Source of the DNA: Pedobacter sp. ISL-64
GTDB taxonomy: Bacteria > Bacteroidota > Bacteroidia > Sphingobacteriales > Sphingobacteriaceae
Reading direction: 5' to 3'
NCBI RefSeq assembly: GCF_018613605.1
Contig: NZ_JAGGPU010000010.1
Location: forward strand, 1-64,000
Length of the DNA stretch: 64,000 nt
A model generated the notes under the pieces. The model saw only the letters and a program-made list of their open reading frames with translations. It did not search any database and was not told where the DNA came from. Below are positions 60,093 through 64,000 of this stretch, in pieces. The first letter of the stretch is position 1. Every line of letters starts with the position of its first letter. The translations under genes and the position numbers were made by a program.

Positions 60093-61322
60093 ATGAAAAA
60101 AAACAACATCCTTAAAAATTACTCAGGCTTATTATGGCTTTTGGCGGGAATAACTGTTGGAAGTATTGTGGGTTTAATTTTTGGGAAAAGTGTTGAAAGT
60201 ATAAAACCGTTGGGTGATATATTTTTAAACCTGTTGTTTACAGCTGTTATTCCATTGGTATTTTTTGCAGTTTCATCGGCAATTGCCAATATAGATCGGA
60301 CAAAGAAACTAGGAAGATTACTGACCGTAATGGTTTTGGTTTTTCTATCAACGGTATTAATTTCTGCTGTTTTAACCTTGTTTGCTACCTGGATTTTTCC
60401 TATCCACCAGCAATTAGGAAATACACCTTTACCAGCTGAAACTGAAAAAATACAGTCTTTCGGAGAACAAATGACCCAACTTTTAACAGTAGGAGAATTT
60501 TTCGAGATAGGAAGTAGGAAAAACATGCTTGCACTGATTATTTTTTCAGTATTAGTTGGTTTTTCTACGCTATATTCTGGTAAAGAGGGCGATGGTTTTA
60601 AAAACTTCCTGGTTTCGGGTAACGAAGTGATGAAAAAACTCATCATTTTGATTATGAAATTAGGCCCTATTGGTTTGGGTGCTTATTTTGCTTATCAGGT
60701 TGGTGTTTTTGGTCCACAGCTTTTTGGAACCTATGCAAAAGCTTTAGGTTTATATTATGGAGTTGGCGCATTTTATTTTATAGTCTTTTTCACCTTATAT
60801 GCTTTTGTTGCAGGAGGGTTTAAAGCGATAAAAGTATTTTGGAAAAATAACATTGTGCCATCTTTAACTTCAATCGGAACCTGTAGCAGTATTGCCACTA
60901 TTCCGGCAAATTTAGAAGGTGCACGAAAAATGGGCGTACCAGATTATATTACCAATGTGACGATTCCATTGGGTTCAACCTTGCATAAAGATGGATCGAG
61001 TATAAGCTCTATTGTTAAAATTGCGGTTGTTTTTGCCATTTTTGGTAAAGATTTAGTACATGTTGATACCATTATTTTGGCATTGGGTATTACTGTTTTG
61101 GTCAGTATTGTAGAAGGTGGAATACCAAATGGCGGTTATATTGGTGAATTATTAATGATTTCGGCTTACCAATTACCACCAGAAGCGCTGCCACCAGCTA
61201 TGATTATCGGAACTTTGGTTGATCCGATGGCTACTTTGTTAAATGCTACTGGTGATAATGTTGCGGCGATGTTAATTGCCAGGTTTACCGAAGGTAAGAA
61301 TTGGATGGAAAATATTAAATAG
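60093..61322 (+). CDS. Dicarboxylate/amino acid:cation symporter (DAACS family)
   Basis: This inner-membrane secondary transporter has 409 residues, eight membrane helices and two re-entrant hairpins. The serine-rich first hairpin LTSIGTCSSIATIPAN and the substrate/sodium-binding NATGDNVAAML block are family marks. It takes up glutamate, aspartate or C4-dicarboxylates with Na+ or H+. Its position after nadA raises the possibility that it supplies aspartate for NAD synthesis, but the intervening repeat makes co-transcription uncertain. Confidence 0.92.
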   Translation: MKKNNILKNYSGLLWLLAGITVGSIVGLIFGKSVESIKPLGDIFLNLLFTAVIPLVFFAVSSAIANIDRTKKLGRLLTVMVLVFLSTVLISAVLTLFATWIFPIHQQLGNTPLPAETEKIQSFGEQMTQLLTVGEFFEIGSRKNMLALIIFSVLVGFSTLYSGKEGDGFKNFLVSGNEVMKKLIILIMKLGPIGLGAYFAYQVGVFGPQLFGTYAKALGLYYGVGAFYFIVFFTLYAFVAGGFKAIKVFWKNNIVPSLTSIGTCSSIATIPANLEGARKMGVPDYITNVTIPLGSTLHKDGSSISSIVKIAVVFAIFGKDLVHVDTIILALGITVLVSIVEGGIPNGGYIGELLMISAYQLPPEALPPAMIIGTLVDPMATLLNATGDNVAAMLIARFTEGKNWMENIK

Positions 61323-61329
61323 ACAAATC

Positions 61330-61420
61330 CGTCACCCTGTCCCGATTTTACATCGGGATCAGGGCCTTATTTATGTTAAGATGCTGAAACAAATCCGATA
61401 GCTATCGGATCAGCGTGACG
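61330..61420. repeat. CGTCACCCTGTCCCGATTTT...CGTGACG palindrome (family C variant)
   Basis: Outer CGTCAC/GTGACG ends enclose two nested hairpins, CCCGATTTTACATCGGG and ATCCGATAGCTATCGGAT. It starts 8 nt after the symporter stop and probably acts as a terminator-like structure. Confidence 0.78.
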
Positions 61421-61439
61421 ATAATTAAAAATAAAAACT

Positions 61440-61452
61440 GGGGCTTCGCCCC
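61440..61452 (+). promoter_or_regulatory. GC-rich hairpin just upstream of thiL
   Basis: GGGGC-TTC-GCCCC is a compact 5-bp GC stem ending 12 nt before the thiL ATG, in an otherwise AT-rich leader. It could shield the ribosome-binding region. No TPP riboswitch core is present. Confidence 0.4.
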
Positions 61453-61464
61453 TAACTATTGCAT

Positions 61465-62505
61465 ATGTTTGAAAATAAAGAGCGTACAGATATTAATGAA
61501 TTAGGCGAATTTGGGTTGATTAAACACCTAACCGCTAATTTTAAAATTAAAAACGATTATTCGGTAAAAGGTGTTGGCGATGATGCTGCTGTTTTAGATG
61601 CCAAAGGAAAACAGACCTTAATTTCGACTGATTTATTGTTGGAAGGAATCCATTTTGACTTGGCTTATGTGCCTTTAATGCACTTAGGTTACAAAGCTGT
61701 TCAGGTAAATTTAAGTGATATTTATGCCATGAACGGAAAAGCAAGTCAGATTACAGTTTCGCTGGGTTTGTCGAGCAAATTTCCTTTAGAGGCTGTTGAA
61801 GAAATTTATAAAGGAATCGAACTGGCTTGCAATAAATATAACATTGATTTAATTGGTGGAGATACTTCATCAAGCAAGCAAGGCCTGGTAATTAGTATTA
61901 CCAGTATAGGTTATGCCGATGCTGATAAAGTAGTGTACAGAAATGGCGCTCAAGAACATGATTTATTATGTGTTTCCGGCGATTTGGGTGGCGCTTATTT
62001 AGGCTTGCAGATTTTAGAAAGAGAGAAATTAATCTACCTGGAAAACCCACAGATCCAACCAGATTTAGAAGGTAAAGATTATATCATCGAAAGACAATTG
62101 AAACCAGAAGCGAGGATGGATATTATTGCACTTTTAGATGAAATGAATATAAAACCAACTTCGATGATTGATGTTTCGGATGGTTTAGCTTCCGAAATTT
62201 TGCATTTGGCAGAACAATCAGATAAAGGAATGACCATTTACGAGGAGAAAATTCCTTTAGATCCAATGACTTATGAAACCGCACGCGAGTTAGGTTTAGA
62301 TCCAACCGTTTGTGCATTAAGTGGTGGCGAAGATTATGAATTGTTGTTTACCATTAGTCAGGATGATTATAAAAAACTGAAACATGATGTAGATATTACT
62401 GTGATTGGACATGTTACTGATAAAAACTCGGGTTGTAAAATGGTTTCTAAATCAGAAAAAGTACACGAACTGAAAGCTCAGGGCTGGAATGCTTTTAATA
62501 AATAG
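61465..62505 (+). CDS. thiL: Thiamine-monophosphate kinase
   Basis: This enzyme phosphorylates thiamine monophosphate to the active cofactor TPP. The 346-residue PurM-like protein shows the N-terminal GVGDDAAVLD Mg/ATP site, STDLLLEGIHFDL, IGGDTSSSKQG and the C-terminal SGGEDYELLFT. The ATG at 61465 is chosen over a TTG two codons earlier. No other thiamine genes are nearby. Confidence 0.94.
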   Translation: MFENKERTDINELGEFGLIKHLTANFKIKNDYSVKGVGDDAAVLDAKGKQTLISTDLLLEGIHFDLAYVPLMHLGYKAVQVNLSDIYAMNGKASQITVSLGLSSKFPLEAVEEIYKGIELACNKYNIDLIGGDTSSSKQGLVISITSIGYADADKVVYRNGAQEHDLLCVSGDLGGAYLGLQILEREKLIYLENPQIQPDLEGKDYIIERQLKPEARMDIIALLDEMNIKPTSMIDVSDGLASEILHLAEQSDKGMTIYEEKIPLDPMTYETARELGLDPTVCALSGGEDYELLFTISQDDYKKLKHDVDITVIGHVTDKNSGCKMVSKSEKVHELKAQGWNAFNK

Positions 62506-62514
62506 ATAATATTT

Positions 62515-62617
62515 CGTCGTTTCGAGCGAAGTGAAACGAAGTCGAGAAATCTATATAAGTAGATCTCTCCCCACCTGTACGGGCAGGCATTTCGCTGTGC
62601 TACAGTCGAGATGATGA
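62515..62617. repeat. Divergent family A palindrome
   Basis: CGTCGTTTCGAGCGAAGTG at the left and ACAGTCGAGATGATGAC at the right, with AGAAATCT and AGATCTCT inner arms and an extra CCCACCTGTACGGGCAGGCA insert. It is more degenerate than the other copies. Confidence 0.65.
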
Positions 62618-62631
62618 CTTTACTTTCTAAT

Positions 62632-62676
62632 CGTCATTGCGAAGAAGATTGCTTCTTCATTCTTCTTCGCAATGAC
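62632..62676. repeat. Short family B palindrome
   Basis: CGTCATTGCGAAGAAGA and TCTTCTTCGCAATGAC form an almost perfect hairpin around GAAGAAG/CTTCTTC arms. It lies 19 nt after the rmuC stop, between convergent thiL and rmuC. Confidence 0.75.
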
Positions 62677-62694
62677 TAATTTTTAGCTTAAATT

Positions 62695-64000
62695 TTACTC
62701 ACCATCCTCTAAATATTTTAAATCAATCTGTTTGGTTGTTTTTGCACCTAATTTTTTAATCTTTTCAGAAGTATTGGTTAAATTTCCAGATCCTACAGAT
62801 AGTTTATTGATGGCTTTATCATAAGCTTCCTGTCCGTTTTTAATATGTTTACCAATATTTTCCATATCCAAAATAAAGCCCACAAACTTATCATACATAC
62901 TGCCACTTAAACGGGCAATTTCCATTACATTCCGGTTTTGGCGCTCCTGCTTCCACATGCTGGCAATGGTGCGTAAAGTAGCCAAAAGTGTTGATGGACT
63001 CACAATCACTACTCTTCTATCCCATGCAAAATTGAAAAGTTCAGCATCTTTTTGAACCGCAATACTAAAAGAAGATTCTATTGGTACAAATAGCAAAACA
63101 AAATCCGGGGAATTGATTTTATATAAATCCTGGTAATTTTTTGAAGACAGCTCTTGGATGTGATTCTTAATTGAGGCTAAATGGGCTTTTATAAAGCCGT
63201 CACGCTCTTCATCTGTCTCGGCGGATACAGAACGTTCATAAGCAACCAAAGATACCTTAGCGTCGACCACAAGATGTTTGTTATCTGGCAGATCGATTAC
63301 CACATCGGGCTGGTAGCGACCGCCTTCGGCGGATGTATGCGAAGCTTGAATGCGGTATTCCTGATCGCGCACTAACCCCGAGCGTTCTAAAACTTTTTCC
63401 AGAATCACCTCTCCCCAATTCCCTTGTTTTTTGCTATCGCCTTTTAAAGCTTTTGTTAAATTATTGGCATCTTCCTGAATCTGTTTGCTCTGGTCCATCA
63501 ATAAAGAAATCACACCTTTCAGTGTATTTCTTTCATCTGATTCGGCTTTGTAAACCTTTTCTACTTTATCTTCAAAAGCTTTAATATTTTCTTTTAAAGG
63601 ATTTAAGATGATATCCAAATTAGTTCGGTTCTGCTCAATAAATTTGCTCGATTTTTCTTCTAGTATTTTATTGGCAATTAATTCAAAGTCTTTGTTCAGC
63701 TTCTCTTGCGATTGTTCAAAACTAACTTTTTGTTCGGCAAGTTTTTCTTTTTCGGCCAAGTAAAAAGACCTGGTACTTTCCAATTCGCGATTGGCATCGG
63801 CAAGCCGGTCGCGCTCAGCCTGCAACTCATCAATTAGGCGCTGCTGTTCTTGTTTAAGTAACGCAGTAATGTGCTCTTTTTCGGCAGATAAATTAGAAAC
63901 ACGTTCGTCTGCTTTGGCCAGGCTGATTTTTAACGATTCATTTTCACTTTTTGTTCTTTCGAAGTCTTCCACCGAAATAATAGAAATAGCAGCCTGGGGT
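62695..64000 (-). CDS. rmuC: DNA recombination protein RmuC (5' end outside the window)
   Basis: This nuclease-like protein limits recombination between inverted repeats. The visible part has a long N-terminal coiled coil (LLKQEQQRLIDELQAERDRL) and the RmuC catalytic-like core: GNWGEVILEKVLERSGL, RYQPDVVIDLPDNKHLVVDAKV and the conserved FVPIESSFSIAVQ. The frame stays open through the last base at 64000 and no ATG start is seen. A GTG at 63970-63972 is unlikely. The normal N-terminal membrane anchor is missing, so the gene most likely begins beyond the window. Confidence 0.92.
   Translation of the reverse strand, partial: PQAAISIISVEDFERTKSENESLKISLAKADERVSNLSAEKEHITALLKQEQQRLIDELQAERDRLADANRELESTRSFYLAEKEKLAEQKVSFEQSQEKLNKDFELIANKILEEKSSKFIEQNRTNLDIILNPLKENIKAFEDKVEKVYKAESDERNTLKGVISLLMDQSKQIQEDANNLTKALKGDSKKQGNWGEVILEKVLERSGLVRDQEYRIQASHTSAEGGRYQPDVVIDLPDNKHLVVDAKVSLVAYERSVSAETDEERDGFIKAHLASIKNHIQELSSKNYQDLYKINSPDFVLLFVPIESSFSIAVQKDAELFNFAWDRRVVIVSPSTLLATLRTIASMWKQERQNRNVMEIARLSGSMYDKFVGFILDMENIGKHIKNGQEAYDKAINKLSVGSGNLTNTSEKIKKLGAKTTKQIDLKYLEDGE

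Noticed and set aside
61422..61464. TPP riboswitch before thiL
   Set aside because: Only a 13-nt GC hairpin is present. The conserved CUGAGA core and second helix are absent.
975..62676. CRISPR array
   Set aside because: The repeats are kilobases apart, palindromic over 80-100 bp and variable. No regular spacers or cas genes exist.

Overview
The window reads as chromosomal DNA of a Bacteroidota bacterium, most likely Sphingobacteriaceae and Pedobacter-like. The evidence is a SusC/SusD pair, a hybrid-length propeller histidine kinase, Bacteroidota-restricted families (DUF3347, DUF2911, DUF6265, DUF6952, the large DUF4175-type coiled-coil protein), AT-rich spacers, and the Bacteroidota -7 element TAnnTTTG ahead of many starts. 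This placement rests on gene content and motifs read by eye. No tRNA, rRNA, CRISPR array, phage or transposase gene was seen.

Layout. 1-5.1 kb: folate salvage (5-formyl-THF cyclo-ligase with a tiny downstream gene), the last two steps of histidine degradation (hutI, hutG), exonuclease III and a secreted cyclophilin. 5.2-10.8 kb: a probable copper/heavy-metal locus with a small Cys-rich protein, a secreted HMA protein, an outer-membrane barrel, a DUF3347 protein, a regulator fusing an HMA-like CxxC segment to an AraC HTH, then YceI, a DODA-type dioxygenase and an HMA-MauE membrane protein. 10.8-19 kb: DinB/YfiT protein, aldehyde dehydrogenase, a secreted Rossmann-fold protein, an S9 peptidase and a peroxiredoxin-thioredoxin-DUF6952 operon. 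19-27 kb: PEP carboxylase and a tetR-tolC-emrA-emrB efflux operon with a readable promoter/operator. 26.8-45.1 kb: surface polymer use, with a GH9-polysaccharide deacetylase fusion, SusCD, AraC, a NarL/propeller-kinase pair flanked by two related palindromes, a Tat-exported phospholipase C and a GDPD-GH16 fusion. 45.3-64 kb: DUF4175 protein, a ParE-type toxin-antitoxin pair, ybeY, an 840-bp gene-free stretch ending in a strong terminator, an ABC-F ATPase, mnmG behind two parS sites, an Ig-like lipoprotein, gamma carbonic anhydrase, divergent nadB/nadA around a 451-bp AT-rich spacer, a dicarboxylate symporter, thiL and the 3' part of rmuC.

The two parS sites next to mnmG suggest that the right-hand part lies near the replication origin, and the nadB-nadA spacer is a weaker oriC candidate. 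The spacers hold at least four families of palindromic repeats, most bounded by CGTCAT...ATGACG. The points most worth a second look are the parS pair, the GDPD-GH16 and GH9-NodB fusions beside other polymer- and lipid-degrading genes, the HMA-AraC regulator, three TAnnTTTG elements each exactly 5 nt before an ATG (probable leaderless mRNAs), and the structured gene-free region at 49.8-50.4 kb.
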